Shown: positions 8,142 through 17,918, numbered from the stretch's first letter. The stretch: 64,000 bases of DNA from G963664115 sp965263045 (GCA_965263045.1 CBDHGK010000041.1:992001-1056000); one strand, 5' to 3'. A program made the numbers and translations. Notes: generated by a model not told the origin, from the sequence alone.

Positions 8142-9584
8142 ATGAATTCTTCGTCATCGCGTGATGGTCAGTCGCTCTTGGTCCAATCGCGCGCGGTCAT
8201 TGGACTTAAGGTGTTGGAATACACCGGCCTCGTACTGTTTACCGTTTATGTGCCGCGTTTAATGGGCCCTGAACTGTACGGTCAGTTCTCGGGCGTAATG
8301 GCCACGGTTGCCCTGCTCACGATGACCTGCGGATTGGGCAGCCGGTCCGTCTTCGGCCGCTTCATTCCAGAATATCAGGAACTCCACGACCCTGATCAGA
8401 CGCGAACGCTATTCACGTACTACTTTGTGATGCGAGCAGTTCTCTCCGTCCTGCTGGCTTTCGCCATGGTGGTGGTGTTGCCTCGCGCCCTTCCCGAAGC
8501 GGCCGGCGCGCCGGTTTGGTGGGGCGCGGGCGCCTTAGTTTCCGCCTGTATCGCCATGACTTGCTACCAGCTTTTTTACGGCTTGAACGCGTTGGGCCGA
8601 TGGCTCGTTCGCAATGCACTGCTAAAGTTTGTCGTGGTCGTTTTCCTGGTCGCACTCGGCGGGGCCACAGTCCTGGCAAGGGCCGTGGCAGCCGTGTTCG
8701 CCGCCGAGTTCCTGTTGCTGGTCGTCGGTCTGGTATGGAGCCGAACTTACTTCACCATTCGCTGGACCGGGGCACGGTCATTCATCCAGTCCCATCTTCG
8801 ATTTGGTCTGATGTTTTTCGGTGCGAATTTCCTGTTGCTTGCCATCTGGCGATGCGGCGAGCTGATGGTACTGGCGTTCTCGAACAATCGGCCGGAAATC
8901 GGATTCTTCAGCCTCGCTAGCGCCATAGCGATGGCGCTGGCTGCGCTCATCAGTCAATTCGCGGCCCTGTTGGTGCCCACAATTGCAAGATTGCACGTCG
9001 CTGGAGAGACGCAGCGAACCGAGTCCTGGATTGCGCATTCGCTCAGGTATCTGACCATCTCTGCGTTTGGTCTGGTATTGCTGGTCCACGGTTTCGCCGA
9101 CGTCGTGATCGAGGTGGCGTTGGGACCGGATTATCAGCCCGTGGCACCGAACATCAGAGTGCTGGTGTTGGCGTTAATCCCGTTGGCGCTGATCCACACC
9201 GGCATGACGCTTGCGACCGTGAACAAGAACCCAGTTCCCGCCGTTAGAGTGGGTCTTTCGGGACTGGTGGCGTTCGCCTTCGCAGCGCCGTTGATGGTCA
9301 AGTCGCATGGCTCTATGGGTGCGTCCGTCGCCGTGGTATTCGCGTTGGGCGTTGCCGGACTAGTCGCCTATTTTCAGTTTTCGTTGCCCACGGTACTGAC
9401 GAATGCGCGATACTTTCGTGTCGTCTGCCTCGGGGCTGCCCTGGTTGCCTGGATGTTCATGCCCCACAATCAGGTTCTTTTCACCGCGTCTTGGACCATT
9501 ATCGTCTTTTTGTTGCTGCTGTTTGGGACCAAATCTCTTACGCTGAATGAAGTGCGTAAGTTGGTGCGAACCTTGCGCTCCTGA
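8142..9584 (+). CDS. Wzx-like polysaccharide flippase
   Basis: About 480 residues from the ATG at 8142; upstream in-frame codons to 7986 look non-coding. The protein is almost wholly hydrophobic, with roughly 12-14 helices. It has the typical opening of the polysaccharide exporter/flippase (MATE/MOP) superfamily: a short polar start, then GLKVLEYTGLVLFTVYVPR followed by LMGPELYGQFSGVMA. Such proteins move lipid-linked oligosaccharides across the inner membrane. It is divergently placed from the acyltransferase and followed by a second sulfotransferase, consistent with export of a decorated glycan. Confidence 0.88.
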   Translation: MNSSSSRDGQSLLVQSRAVIGLKVLEYTGLVLFTVYVPRLMGPELYGQFSGVMATVALLTMTCGLGSRSVFGRFIPEYQELHDPDQTRTLFTYYFVMRAVLSVLLAFAMVVVLPRALPEAAGAPVWWGAGALVSACIAMTCYQLFYGLNALGRWLVRNALLKFVVVVFLVALGGATVLARAVAAVFAAEFLLLVVGLVWSRTYFTIRWTGARSFIQSHLRFGLMFFGANFLLLAIWRCGELMVLAFSNNRPEIGFFSLASAIAMALAALISQFAALLVPTIARLHVAGETQRTESWIAHSLRYLTISAFGLVLLVHGFADVVIEVALGPDYQPVAPNIRVLVLALIPLALIHTGMTLATVNKNPVPAVRVGLSGLVAFAFAAPLMVKSHGSMGASVAVVFALGVAGLVAYFQFSLPTVLTNARYFRVVCLGAALVAWMFMPHNQVLFTASWTIIVFLLLLFGTKSLTLNEVRKLVRTLRS

Positions 9585-9746
9585 CAGCGTGTCTTTGGTA
9601 AGGTCGGGGCCCGACGGGACAGGTTTGCCACGACCCGTGAGTAAACACTTTATCGGGTCGGGAAAAATCTCGCTTCCGGTGATCGTAGACTTTCGTTTGA
9701 CGTTTCCGGACTCCTCGCGTCACCGCCAGCGATCTCAGGAAAATAC

Positions 9747-10451
9747 ATGGACGCCATTTTACTGCTCTCGCAGGCCGTACCTCGGCTTTGGAACAGAGTT
9801 CGCGGCATCCGCAATTGCGATCCCGGTGGGTTCATCGTCTGTCATACCAAGCGATTCATGTTCGTGCCGATCGCGAAAATCGGCTCGACCACACTGAAGC
9901 GGTACACACTGAATAGTGATTTCCGCCTGAATGAAAAGCACGTCAGTGAGACTCGGAAAGTCCACCAGCGACTGGGATTCCTGCACGACGGAAAGCACCG
10001 AATTCCATTGCGTTATGCGCGCCAATCCCAATACGAAAGTTTCACGAAACTTGCGGTATATCGGGATCCGGTGGAACGCTTCATGTCGCTTTACAAACAG
10101 AAGATAAAGTCGCCTCCTGAGGATGCCTATAATTACTTTCACAAATGCAAGATCATTCATGCGGATCTGAATACGTTCATTGCCTTCGCTGAAAAGGAAT
10201 TGGAACGCTCCGAACCGCTCTATCAAGACGAGCACCTCAGACCTCAGCACTGCTGGTACGCCCGTGAGGACGTCGATTACGTGGTGCCGCTTGAGCGACT
10301 CGATGCGTTCATGCAAGACGAGTTAGGATGTCGGGATTTCCACACGAGGATGAATCCATCGCCTCAAGTGTCGGTTAGCTTGGATATGTACCAGGAAGAG
10401 CGGATCCGCGAACTCTACGCACGCGACTACGCAATACAGTGTAATTATTGA
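9747..10451 (+). CDS. Sulfotransferase family 2-type protein
   Basis: 234 residues. The pattern FVPIAKIGSTTLKRYT near residue 40 resembles the PAPS-binding loop of the carbohydrate sulfotransferase family (heparan/chondroitin type). LAVYRDPVERFMSLYKQKI resembles its 3'-phosphate-binding RDPxxRxxS motif. It shows no clear similarity to the other sulfotransferase in the window. No membrane anchor is evident, so it would act in the cytoplasm on a glycan precursor. It follows the flippase gene on the same strand after about 160 bases, perhaps in one transcript. Confidence 0.85.
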   Translation: MDAILLLSQAVPRLWNRVRGIRNCDPGGFIVCHTKRFMFVPIAKIGSTTLKRYTLNSDFRLNEKHVSETRKVHQRLGFLHDGKHRIPLRYARQSQYESFTKLAVYRDPVERFMSLYKQKIKSPPEDAYNYFHKCKIIHADLNTFIAFAEKELERSEPLYQDEHLRPQHCWYAREDVDYVVPLERLDAFMQDELGCRDFHTRMNPSPQVSVSLDMYQEERIRELYARDYAIQCNY

Positions 10452-10704
10452 ACGCCGACGAAGTGGATTGGAAACCACATTGGTCAAGGGGAGCGCAACG
10501 ACATCGGCCTCATGAACTCCTTCAAGGCTGTCCACAACCTCCGCTTCGGCGACTCGCTCGTCATCGGTGGTCTGAACCCGTACCCCGTTCTCCTTCATCG
10601 CGCGATAGTGCGCCCCCTCACCCCCCCCAGGGCAAACTGTACGACGGCCTCACTGGCGCGCGCCCCGAAACATGTTCCCACGGTACCGGCGACGAGAAAC
10701 CTCA

Positions 10705-12195
10705 CTATTGGTCCTGACTGAAAACGGCGGCCATCGCGTGCCGTTGAACCTTGCCTGATGCGGTCCGTGGGATGGTGTCGGTGACATAAATCTTTCTGGG
10801 GCGTTTGAAATCGGCAAGACGATCCTTACAGAACGCCGACAGGTCCGGCTGGCTCGCACCCTCTTTCAAGACCACCGCCGCGGCAACTTCCTCGCCCCAA
10901 GTTTTATGTGGCACCCCGAAACACACCGCGTCAGCAACATCCGGGTGCGTGAGCAACACTTCGTCGAGTTCGCGAGGAGAAATCTTTTCGCCGCCCCTAT
11001 TGATCAGCTCTTTGATTCGAGCGACGAGTCGCAGATAACCGTCGGCGTCGAGAATGCCCTGGTCTCCGGTCCGGAACCAGCCGTCCACGAAAGACACCGC
11101 GTTGACTGCAGGATTGTTTTCGTAGCCATCCATCACGTTCGGACCTTGAATGACCACTTCACCTTCCGTTCCCACAGGTAGACGTTTACCGTTGGCATCC
11201 ACAATGCGGATGTCCACGCCGGTTCCAACCCCGACGATGCCGGACTTCCGTTCCAAAGGCGGAAGAGGGTTGGACGCCATCTGATGGGAGGCCTCCGTCA
11301 TTCCGTATGAGTCCAGCATCGGCGCGTCACACAGGGCTTCGATATCCTTCATTAATTCAGGCGACAGAGAAGAACTGCTTGAGCGAACAAATCGGAGGTT
11401 CCCGATGCCCGGAGGACGCTCTTTGCCCGACCGGGCGAGCGCCAGCGTATGGACGGTCGGCGCCGCGGAGTACCAGGTCGGATTGTAGTCGCCAAGGATT
11501 CGCCAGAACGACAGTGGATCGAACTTCGGCGGGACGACGAGGGTTCCGCCCGAAAGCAGTGTCGCCAACATCGATCCGACGAGTCCGTGAATGTGAAACA
11601 GTGGCATCAGCACCAGAGTCGTATCGTCAGGTCCGAGATCGTACGTGCGGACGATATTGCCGGCCGACGCTGTCAGGTTGCTGTGTTTGAGCGGCACGCG
11701 TTTCGGACGGCCAGTACTGCCACTCGTGTGGAGGACGAGTGCAACATCGTTCGCGTTCGGTGGTCCCGCTGTCTTTCCTTTAGTCGATTGCGATAGCCTG
11801 ACGACACCGCAGGAATCGACCTCGGCCACGACGACCGGGATTTTGTCTCCTGCCGCGCGGCGTGCCTCTTCACTCCCCTCAGCGGGCACAACGAGCATCT
11901 GGGCGTTTGTGCCTTCGAGGAAGAAAACGAATTCGTCGTACCGGTAGCCCGGGTTCAGAGGTGCCGCCGTTCCGGCAACGGAGGCCGCCAAAAAGCAAAC
12001 GATGCTGTCCAGACCGTTGGGTAACGACATCGCGACGCGGTTTCCCGGTTGGATGCCCAGGCCGCGGAAGGCGTCGGCGGTCGAGGCAACCTGAGCGCGA
12101 AGGCTTTCGTAGGTGACCTTCACTCCCGTTTCCGGAATTGTGACCGCCGTGGCGTTTCCCGGCGCCTTGCTGATCAGTTCAAGCAAAGTATTCAT
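10705..12195 (-). CDS. AMP-dependent acyl-CoA synthetase (oxalate-CoA ligase-like)
   Basis: 496 residues from the ATG at 12195; AAGGCG lies 7 bases upstream. The adenylate-forming signature is complete: P-loop LHTSGSTGRPKRVPL, FHIHGLVGSML, the A5-type motif SYGMTEASHQMASNPLP, WFRTGDQG, and the C-terminal KxxGK segment IPRTASGKVQR with the catalytic lysine. The block MTEASHQMASNPLP is very like plant/yeast oxalate-CoA ligases (AAE3/Pcs60), so a small dicarboxylic acid may be the substrate. That call is by resemblance only. It is the last gene before the putative right attachment site. Confidence 0.88.
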   Translation of the reverse strand: MNTLLELISKAPGNATAVTIPETGVKVTYESLRAQVASTADAFRGLGIQPGNRVAMSLPNGLDSIVCFLAASVAGTAAPLNPGYRYDEFVFFLEGTNAQMLVVPAEGSEEARRAAGDKIPVVVAEVDSCGVVRLSQSTKGKTAGPPNANDVALVLHTSGSTGRPKRVPLKHSNLTASAGNIVRTYDLGPDDTTLVLMPLFHIHGLVGSMLATLLSGGTLVVPPKFDPLSFWRILGDYNPTWYSAAPTVHTLALARSGKERPPGIGNLRFVRSSSSSLSPELMKDIEALCDAPMLDSYGMTEASHQMASNPLPPLERKSGIVGVGTGVDIRIVDANGKRLPVGTEGEVVIQGPNVMDGYENNPAVNAVSFVDGWFRTGDQGILDADGYLRLVARIKELINRGGEKISPRELDEVLLTHPDVADAVCFGVPHKTWGEEVAAAVVLKEGASQPDLSAFCKDRLADFKRPRKIYVTDTIPRTASGKVQRHAMAAVFSQDQ

Positions 12196-12542
12196 ACGAA
12201 GTCGCCTTAGTAAATTTCGCGAGCGATGTACACGACAGCAGGAGCCCGGGAGTCGGTCGAGAAAGAGGTCGTCCTGTACCGACAGCCTGCCTTGTCCACA
12301 GTGGCTTATGTGGCTGAGGTATCCGCCGCTGGAGTTTCTATCCGAGCGCCGATCTATAGTGTAACCCGGCGCCATTCCAGGAAAGTACCTCGAGCGCCAG
12401 GTCAAGTTGACCTGTTTGATTTCGTTCTCGAAGTCATTGCAAAAGGTATGTAAGAGTCATTGTCCCCCCGCCTTCGATATCGACGCAACTCTGTATCACT
12501 CGGTGCAAGTCTGTGTGAAGTGTTGGTGTTTCGTCAGCCGAA
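12196..12542. other. Intergenic region before the attR-like repeat
   Basis: No gene or RNA recognised. The open frames here are antisense shadows or too short to support. Confidence 0.5.
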
Positions 12543-12588
12543 GGTTTACACCCGAAAAGTCACAAGTTCGAGCCTTGTACCGCCCATT
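12543..12588 (+). repeat. Truncated tRNA-Val copy, putative attR
   Basis: This direct repeat of 3552-3597 has one mismatch in 46 bases. It contains the anticodon arm, variable loop, T arm and acceptor 3' strand of tRNA-Val but not the 5' half, so it cannot be a functional tRNA. It is the usual footprint at the far end of a tRNA-integrated element. The interval between the copies is about 9 kb. Confidence 0.75.
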
Positions 12589-12596
12589 CTTATATT

Positions 12597-12930
12597 TTAT
12601 TCACTCACCGGCAATCGCGACAGCCTCGCTTGTAGCCCGTCGTAGCAATTCGCTCCGGTCGCTCCGGGTAATCCGTTCACACGGCCAACATCATTGGTTC
12701 CGGGCGCCCCCGGCGGGCCGACTCCGCCCGCCGTCACCTCGAACACATTCGATCGACCTTGCCTTCCCAGCGGGGGATCGATCCGTCGCAAATCATAGGT
12801 TCCGGGCGCAATCTGCCCGGGCGGTAGGCAGCGCTGTGATCAAAATGCCACTCGGGTCCACCTCCGCTCCCGTCAGCTGCTGCGCCAGCGACACCTGGCC
12901 GCCCACCGTGAGAAGTTCACCTCAGATCTG
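12597..12930 (-). pseudogene. C-terminal remnant of a collagen-like repeat protein
   Basis: Read on the minus strand, one frame gives VGGQVSLAQQLTGAEVDPSG. A one-base frame change near 12830 leads to IAPGTYDLRRIDPPLG, FEVTAGGVGPPGAPGTND and a TAA at 12597. The GVGPPGAPG run resembles collagen-like Gly-X-Y segments of surface or fibre proteins. The frameshift and the lack of a start or of any further N-terminal region mark it as a fragment. It sits immediately beyond the attR-like repeat, so it may be chromosome disrupted by the island or a leftover of an older insertion. Confidence 0.5.
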
Positions 12931-13297
12931 TGATTGCGTTTGGGTCGCATCGGCAGCGGCTGTGTGCACAAAACGGTGGCCACCGCGCCACCACCGGTGG
13001 GGCTGCTAATCCCAGCCCGATCGTAAGCATGAGAATTCGGGCGGGCCGAGCGTGGCAGTCGTGTGCCAGGCGACCCCTAAGAAGGTTTTCCCGGATTGCA
13101 GGAGGAAAACAGCCTATTCCGCCCGGCACAAAATGAAGATGGCAACCCGATGGTGTTTTGTCAAAAAAAGCGGATGCCCTGTGTAAGATACCCGCGAGTG
13201 AGATGGTGGAGGAAATCTTGACGACTGATCTATTTTGACGGCGGATCGGCGTTTTGCTCACAACGCACACAGAAGTGGACCGCCCATATTCCCCGCG
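12931..13297. other. Intergenic region, nothing recognised
   Basis: Short open frames on both strands show no domain or codon pattern that I can support. Confidence 0.5.
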
Positions 13298-14830
13298 TTA
13301 CTGGTGTTGGGGCCGGAGGAGGTCGTTGATGGTTTTCACGGGGTTGAACGTGATCAGGGGCACTTCGACGAAGACGGTGTTCCAGTGGGCCATGGCGCCG
13401 TTCCAGAGGCCGGGCAGCTCCAGGGCTTTGAGCGGTCTGCCCTGGGCGGATTTCTCCGAGATGAAACAGGCATTCGGATCGACGAAGCGGCGAAGGTCGA
13501 ACGGTCGATCCCGGTAATCCCGAACACCACAGACAATATCAACGGGGTTGAAGTGGGTGGCGTCCCGGACGATGTCCTCCTGTTGAGGATCGGCGTGATT
13601 GATCTGAGACAGTTCGACAATCTGGAGGTTTTGTGAACCGTCCGGAGCGCTAACCCAGAACGGACCGCCGCCCGGTTCGCCTTCGTTTTTGACCATGCCG
13701 CAGACCCGGATAGGGCGGTTCAGTATGTTGATCAACGCTTCCGTGGCTGCAGAGAGCGGAAGCTTGCCGAGACCCTCCCGGGGCCTGATTCCGAGATGCG
13801 TTGAGGCGAATTCAAGAATTTCTCCACACTTCTCCCGCGTGAGCCCGCGGGTATCGAACCACTCGAGGTATTCGAATACCTGTTGTTGCGTTCGGATCAG
13901 AAGACCGCCGATGATCTTCTTGTAGGTGATGGTTTCGGCTCTGAGTCGATCCGGAACGACGTTGTCGATGTTCTTGATAAAGATGACATCGCCGTCGAGC
14001 TCGTTGAGGTTGTCGATGAGGGCGCCGTGACCTGCGGGACGGAAGAGGAGCCGACCGTCATCGCTTCGAAAGGGTTCGTTGTCGGGCGCAACGGCGATGG
14101 TGTCGGTGGCGCCTTTCTGAGAAGAGAAGCTCACCTCGAGGCTGCGAAGCCCGTGTTCGAACGACGGGCGGAGCGTCGTGATGAGCGATTGGAAAAGGGA
14201 CTCGTGTTCGGGAGAAACGGTGAAGTGGATGCGGATTCGACCGCTTTTACTTTCGGTATAGGCGATGCCCTCGGCGAGATGTTCGTGTACCGGGGTTCGG
14301 ACGCCTTCCGGATAGTTGTGGAACCCGAGCAGGCCTTTTGGCAATCCCCCATAGTTCATGCGGTCTCTGTGGAGCAGTTCGCGCAGGATGGGAATGAAGT
14401 TGCCGGCTGTTTGCAGCAGGGCCAGGGATTGGCCCTGCCCGGTGAGGTTCTGGTTGAGTTCATTGACGAACTGGAACCGGTCGAGGCACTGGGTGAAGCG
14501 GTCGAAGTCGGGGTCGATTACGGGGCTGGAATCCTCGAGTTTCTCGAGAGCGCTGTGCAGTGTTTTGAACATGCGCGAAGCGGCCCCGGATGCCGGCACG
14601 AACTTGCTTGTGCGTCCTGCGCTTTGTGCGGCTTCGCAGACGGCGGACAGGGGAGAGGATTCCCCCCTGCCGACCCTGGTAATGCCGTCATTGACGGTGC
14701 AGGCACGGTGGAGTTGGATGAACGGGATGCCGTGTTTGAACTGCTCGATCTGCGCCTCGACGCGTGAGACCGTGGTGCCCTGATCTTTGATCTGGGCGAT
14801 GTCCTGTTTGCTGAAGGTGGGTGGGTTCAC
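13298..14830 (-). CDS. DUF4301 family protein
   Basis: 510 residues, near the usual length for DUF4301. Recognisable blocks are FVPASGAASRMFKTLHSALE near residue 77, the segment GLLGFHNYPEGVRTPVHEHL near residue 165, and RPAGHGALIDNLNELDGDVI near residue 265. The function of the family is unknown. The first block has the feel of a nucleotidyltransferase-type phosphate loop, but that is an impression. The start codon overlaps the stop of the upstream cupin gene by 4 bases, so the two are probably co-translated. Confidence 0.88.
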   Translation of the reverse strand: MNPPTFSKQDIAQIKDQGTTVSRVEAQIEQFKHGIPFIQLHRACTVNDGITRVGRGESSPLSAVCEAAQSAGRTSKFVPASGAASRMFKTLHSALEKLEDSSPVIDPDFDRFTQCLDRFQFVNELNQNLTGQGQSLALLQTAGNFIPILRELLHRDRMNYGGLPKGLLGFHNYPEGVRTPVHEHLAEGIAYTESKSGRIRIHFTVSPEHESLFQSLITTLRPSFEHGLRSLEVSFSSQKGATDTIAVAPDNEPFRSDDGRLLFRPAGHGALIDNLNELDGDVIFIKNIDNVVPDRLRAETITYKKIIGGLLIRTQQQVFEYLEWFDTRGLTREKCGEILEFASTHLGIRPREGLGKLPLSAATEALINILNRPIRVCGMVKNEGEPGGGPFWVSAPDGSQNLQIVELSQINHADPQQEDIVRDATHFNPVDIVCGVRDYRDRPFDLRRFVDPNACFISEKSAQGRPLKALELPGLWNGAMAHWNTVFVEVPLITFNPVKTINDLLRPQHQ

Positions 14831-15372
14831 GGTGACTGCTTTCGGTTCACTTTCGGGTGATACCAGGGTGACGGGAGCCGGTTGAAACGGCCAAGCATGA
14901 AGCCGGCACGGGCCCCTGCAATTCTGAGAACGGGTTCCGGGCGATGCGCGGGTGCGGCCGGTTCAAGATCGGGTGCCGACCCATAGCCCCGCACCTGGCG
15001 CGAGTCTGCCAGTTTCCGTTCGAAAAGGATGACTTCGAACGGCCTGTCGCCGATGTTTTCGGGCAAGTGTCGCACGACACCCGGTCTGGACGGACCGCAC
15101 CCAACTTCTCCGGCTTCGTGGTCTTCGGTAGTCACCCGTCCTTCCGGATCCGTGCTTTGGCCGTGAAACTCCGTCAAGAACACGCCGCAGGTTCCAATGG
15201 GATGTTCATGCATGACCGACCGCTCACCAGGACCGTAGGTGACACGAAGGACACGAATGGTCGCGTCCTCGTAGATCACCCGGTAGTGGTCTGCAGCAAC
15301 CAGCGCCGGATCCTGGGCTGCGGCTGTAAACGAGACCAGAAAGATGAGAGCTGCGATTCTGTGAAAGTTCAT
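14827..15372 (-). CDS. Exported cupin-domain protein
   Basis: 181 residues from the ATG at 15372, preceded by GGGAG. The long upstream open frame to 16143 is rejected because the signal peptide (MNFHRIAALIFLVSFTAAAQ) starts here. The mature part has a single cupin barrel motif YGPGERSVMHEHPIGTCGVF with the HxH metal ligands, and a later PxxVRHLPENIGDRPFEVI. Such small periplasmic cupins often bind a metal, but the substrate is unknown. It is followed with a 4-base overlap by the DUF4301 gene. The last 30 residues are rich in Arg and Pro and poorly conserved in appearance. Confidence 0.8.
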   Translation of the reverse strand: MNFHRIAALIFLVSFTAAAQDPALVAADHYRVIYEDATIRVLRVTYGPGERSVMHEHPIGTCGVFLTEFHGQSTDPEGRVTTEDHEAGEVGCGPSRPGVVRHLPENIGDRPFEVILFERKLADSRQVRGYGSAPDLEPAAPAHRPEPVLRIAGARAGFMLGRFNRLPSPWYHPKVNRKQSP

Positions 15373-16541
15373 GAGCAATCTCCCGGAGAGTGGGCGGTTT
15401 CGGTCGTAGACAAGAGAGGAGCCGGCTTTCATAACTCGTGTGGCCTGTCGGGCAGGAGCCGAGACCCGCAACCGCCCTCCACCCCGATTTCGCCTTGCTA
15501 TCGATCCGGCCCCGTTTCGCGAGGCACCGCGGCTGACGAGATTCCTGGCGACCTCGATCCAGTTCAGTCCGGCGTTCCCGTTGATCCCACGATCGGCCCC
15601 AGTATCAAATCGGTGAAACCGACCCCGTCGACGCGCCCAGGTCCACATTGTACTTCCAGTCCGAATCTCTGGATACGGCCATCCGGGTTGCGTCCAGCGC
15701 GCGCGGGCGAGGAATGTCGGCCAGGTTGAACTCGATTTCACGCCAGCAGGTTGACTCCGATGCACCGCAGTCTGCCGCCAACATCGTCCCGTCTTCGCGT
15801 TTCGGTGCGCATCGGATCTCGGCCGGCCCCCGCAGGTCATTTTCGCATGCCTTTGGTCGGTTTCGACTCTGGGACACTGTCGCGTATCCGCCTGACATGA
15901 CCCGGTCGAGGGCATCGGTTCGCCCGCACGGAAACCCGTACCGACCGGTGGGCTCGTGGCGGACCTCAGAATTGCTCTAACGTCCCAACGGGATGCAGTC
16001 GAATAGACGGTTAAGGATGCATCGGAGCAGATCGCGGCAACCGGGATCACGCTCCGAAGGATGGGTGTATTGAAGCAAGATTTGAGTCTCTTAATCGCAG
16101 AGCCCATCGAGGTGTTTCTGAAACGTCCGATGAGAACCACCACATCGATCGCTGGACGGCTGGACCAACTACTCGATCACTCGCTGGTGGTGGTTTCGAC
16201 GAGCTATCCCGAAGGCATCCACATCCCATACGCCAATATCTCCGCAGTGATCCGGCCTTCGGCCAAGAAGCGGCTGTCCATGTCTATGTCCTGGCCGTTT
16301 ACCGACAAGCGTTCTGCCTGAGTTCTTGCCCGAAGACTGTGTCGATCGTCGGTCACTTCCGACTGCAATAGCGCCCTCTTTCGTATCAACTCATCCTGTC
16401 CGATCGGAGAGCGCAACTACAGAAAAAGTCCGACATCACCGTCTATTCGGTTGAACTTGTGCACACAAAGAGGGCATCACGAGAAGCATGAAATGCGCTT
16501 CTGAGTTCTGATACTGGCGTCGCTGCGGTTGTGGGCATAGA
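15373..16541. other. Long intergenic region with one doubtful small frame
   Basis: About 1.17 kb without a convincing gene. A minus-strand frame at 15605-15898 (97 codons) reads partly protein-like (CGASESTCWREIEFNLADIP, then SRDSDWKYNVDLGAS). It has no family I know and no clear ribosome site, so it may be a fragment of a secreted protein. Nothing else is recognised. Confidence 0.35.
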
Positions 16542-17780
16542 ATGACGTTCAGTATGTCCGTTCGAATCGTTCTCCTGTTGTTGATCACCCTGCACGCCCG
16601 TTTCGCTTACAGCCAGGACTGGCCGCAGTTTCGCGGTCCTGCCGGACAGGGGCACGCCTCAGAAGCCGCCTTGCCCGTGGAATGGAGCGAGACAGAGAAC
16701 CTGATGTGGAAGATTCCAGTTCCCGGCCAGGGCTGGTCTTCGCCCGTGGTCGCCGACGGACGGATCTGGTTGACCACGGCGATCGTGGATCAGGAAGTGG
16801 CATCACTGCGCGCCATCGCCTTTGACGTTGAAACCGGGATGGAGATCGTCAACTCTGAAGTGTTTCACATGACGGGGGCGGTTCTCCTGAATCTCAAGAA
16901 CAGCCACGCTTCACCCACTCCCGTGGTGGAAGGCGATCGGGTTTACGTCCACTTCGGCGCCGAAGGCACGGCCGCACTCACGACGTCTGGCGAAGTTGTC
17001 TGGACGACGGCCTTTCCCTATGTTTCGCAACACGGCAACGGGGGCTCCCCGATATTGTACGGCGACCTGCTCATTATCAATTGTGACGGTTACGATCAGT
17101 CCTTCGTCGTGGCGGTGGACAAGAACACGGGCGATGTCCGTTGGAAAACGATGCGGCAGGAACCGTTCAGCCAGGCGTATTCGACCCCCCTCGTGATCCG
17201 TGTCGGAGAACGGGATCAGATCGTCAGCGTTGGCGCATTTCAGGCAGTGGCCTATGACCCCGAATCGGGCGAGGAGATCTGGCGGGTCACCTACACCCGC
17301 GACGGGTTTTCGAATGTTCCCCGTCCGGTCTATGGGGACGGGCTCGTCTACATCGTCACCGGGTTCCAGCAGCCGTCGTTACTGGCGGTGCGGGTCGACG
17401 GCACGGGCGACGTGAGTGGGACGCACATCGAGTGGACGCGCGGGCGTTCCATACCATTGACACCGTCTCCCCTTCTTGTCGGCGACGAACTCTATATCGT
17501 CAGTGATATCGGCGTGATCAGCTGTCTCGACGCTGCCACTGGTGAGCCACACTGGCAACAGCGGGTCGTCGGCAACTATTCCGCGTCTCCGGCCTATGCC
17601 GACGGGCGAATTTATATAATGAGCGAAGAGGGAGTCACCACCGTCATTGAACCTGGAAGAGAGTTCCGGTCGCTCACCACGAATAGAATCGACGGCTGGA
17701 CGCTGGCGTCGATGGCGATTGCCCAGGGTTCAATCTTCATTCGCAGCCACAGCCACTTGTACCGTTTCGGTATTCGATGA
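16542..17780 (+). CDS. Exported PQQ-type beta-propeller protein
   Basis: 412 residues; ATG at 16542 or 16554. A signal peptide (VRIVLLLLITLHARFAYS) is followed by DWPQFRGPAGQG, the typical opening of PQQ-like WD-type propeller proteins of environmental bacteria. Repeated blades carry the pattern of a small residue, then VVADGRIWLTTA, VEGDRVYVHFG, YGDGLVYIVTG and VGDELYIVSD, each followed by a short acidic turn. No catalytic dehydrogenase residues are evident, so it is more likely a binding or assembly protein than an enzyme. It is periplasmic or outer-membrane associated. No operon partner is close. Confidence 0.85.
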   Translation: MTFSMSVRIVLLLLITLHARFAYSQDWPQFRGPAGQGHASEAALPVEWSETENLMWKIPVPGQGWSSPVVADGRIWLTTAIVDQEVASLRAIAFDVETGMEIVNSEVFHMTGAVLLNLKNSHASPTPVVEGDRVYVHFGAEGTAALTTSGEVVWTTAFPYVSQHGNGGSPILYGDLLIINCDGYDQSFVVAVDKNTGDVRWKTMRQEPFSQAYSTPLVIRVGERDQIVSVGAFQAVAYDPESGEEIWRVTYTRDGFSNVPRPVYGDGLVYIVTGFQQPSLLAVRVDGTGDVSGTHIEWTRGRSIPLTPSPLLVGDELYIVSDIGVISCLDAATGEPHWQQRVVGNYSASPAYADGRIYIMSEEGVTTVIEPGREFRSLTTNRIDGWTLASMAIAQGSIFIRSHSHLYRFGIR

Positions 17781-17918
17781 CCCACAAGACCCACCCCCGA
17801 TGAAGTCTCTCCCGCAGCTGGATTCCGTGACTTAACCGGGTTCCGCATTCTTCAGTTCGTCCGGCTCGATTTGAATCGGTCAGACCTTTTGCTATCGTTG
17901 AGGCTCAAGGGGGATCAT

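Noticed and set aside
10452..10721. Short plus-strand frames after the second sulfotransferase
   Set aside because: They overlap each other in different frames and show no protein-like pattern; one runs into the antisense of the ligase gene.
15373..16143. N-terminal extension of the cupin gene frame
   Set aside because: It would bury the clear signal peptide and good ribosome site at 15372, and it reads as non-coding.
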